A stretch of DNA of 5,817 nt from Verrucomicrobia bacterium UBA1263 (lineage in GTDB: Bacteria; Verrucomicrobiota; Verrucomicrobiia; Limisphaerales; UBA1412), in contig DBVN01000044.1 of the NCBI GenBank assembly GCA_002308515.1, positions 1 through 5,817 on the forward strand, in the 5' to 3' direction. The notes under the pieces are model-generated. The model was given only the letters and a program-made list of their open reading frames with translations. It was not told the DNA's origin and made no database searches. The position numbers and the translations under genes are program-made. This document shows positions 5,392 to 5,817 of this stretch, in pieces (position 1 is the first letter of the stretch; every line of letters starts with the position of its first letter).

Positions 5392-5817
5392 CTAAAACCG
5401 GTTGTAGCTGACGATCTCCTCTGCGGGACGATATTGGGTATGCCGGGGAGAAGGTTCAGCGTCCGGCGCGGGATAGCCCATGACCAGCAGGGCGACTTCC
5501 ACGATATTCTCCGGGATGTTGAATTCACCGCGTATGGCCTTCGGATCAAAAGACATGACCCATGTGGTGCCGACACCCAGGGCGGCCGCCTGAAGCATGA
5601 GATGAGTCGTCACGATGCTGGCATCCACTTCACCGCTGGGTTTTTCATCCGCTCCCCGCTTCCAGCAGAGGTTTTTATCATAGCAGATCAGCATCGCGGC
5701 CGGCGCGTTGAAAAAGGAACGGGTACACCGGCTGAGTTTTTCCAGAGCCTCCCGGCTGTTGATGACCAGGATCTTCTGAGGCTGGAAATTACAGGCGGTC
5801 GGAGCCAGATGCCCCGC
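5392..5817 (-). CDS. Nitroreductase family protein, N-terminus beyond window
   Basis: The frame is open from the right edge to a TAG at 5392-5394, giving 141 C-terminal residues; internal ATGs such as 5692-5694 are not the start. It opens with AGHLAPTACNFQPQKILVIN, the conserved A-PTA-N-QP stretch of FMN-dependent nitroreductases that helps hold the flavin. It continues with FFNAPAAMLICYD, the dimer-interface helix with D-S-V--HLMLQAAALGVGTTWV, then FNIPENIVEVALLVMGYPAPD and the closing P-EEIVSYNRF, a natural C-terminus. Families of this type are about 170-180 residues, so roughly 30-35 N-terminal residues, including the phosphate-binding R-S-R motif, are outside. Such enzymes use NAD(P)H to reduce nitro groups, quinones or flavins; the substrate here is unknown. 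Two hand-counted lines are about 57 and 62% GC, far above the plus-strand gene pair that converges on it with only 19 bases between the stops. Confidence 0.9.
   Translation of the reverse strand, partial: AGHLAPTACNFQPQKILVINSREALEKLSRCTRSFFNAPAAMLICYDKNLCWKRGADEKPSGEVDASIVTTHLMLQAAALGVGTTWVMSFDPKAIRGEFNIPENIVEVALLVMGYPAPDAEPSPRHTQYRPAEEIVSYNRF

Noticed and set aside
5310..5576. 88-codon minus-strand open frame near the right end
   Set aside because: It is a shadow frame of the nitroreductase, running past its end into the deacetylase gene.

Overview
The window looks like a recombining accessory or cell-surface polysaccharide region of an uncultured or poorly sampled Gram-negative-type bacterium. 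I cannot fix the phylum. Weak hints point towards the Planctomycetota-Verrucomicrobiota-Lentisphaerota group: multi-pass proteins with NGGLQQVWGLG-like and RFGNPFEFG motifs, weak or absent Shine-Dalgarno sequences, and the intergenic repeat style. These hints are recollection, not a search result. Base composition is mosaic. By hand count of single 60-base lines, the nitroreductase (5392-5817) is about 57-62% GC and a glycosyltransferase remnant (2581-2835) about 48-65%. One counted line of the plus-strand glycosyltransferase is about 33%, and the rest of the window is visibly AT-rich as well.

Layout. (1) Positions 17-2210, minus strand, AT-rich. In transcription order this holds a secreted 332-residue protein of unknown function, a broken gene resembling the C-terminal half of a MauE/DoxX-like redox membrane protein (no N-terminal half, and frameshifted), and a multi-pass membrane protein that stops at residue 286 just inside the window edge and is probably truncated. 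(2) Positions 2211-2580 are non-coding, with four perfect copies of a 14-bp tandem repeat, a possible nested hairpin and a 10-bp-period ATCTGTG repeat. (3) Positions 2581-2835, minus strand, hold the orphan C-terminal tail of a GT4 glycosyltransferase in GC-richer DNA. (4) Positions 2836-3259 are AT-rich and non-coding, with a possible promoter at the end. (5) Positions 3260-5372, plus strand, hold a two-gene unit: an intact GT4 glycosyltransferase and a NodB-like deacetylase-fold protein. (6) Positions 5392-5817, minus strand, hold the C-terminal 141 residues of a nitroreductase that runs off the right edge.

How the genes fit together. The intact glycosyltransferase and the deacetylase-like protein probably act on the same glycan, one adding a sugar and the other removing an acyl group. 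The nitroreductase and the glycosyltransferase remnant share strand and GC-rich composition, so they may be the older local sequence, with the AT-rich cassette placed between them at the cost of the remnant's 5' part. The left-hand genes look like a separate AT-rich block undergoing decay. I see no CRISPR array, tRNA, rRNA, intact transposase or clear new defence-type system. The interest lies in the mosaic structure, the broken genes and the uncharacterised secreted protein.
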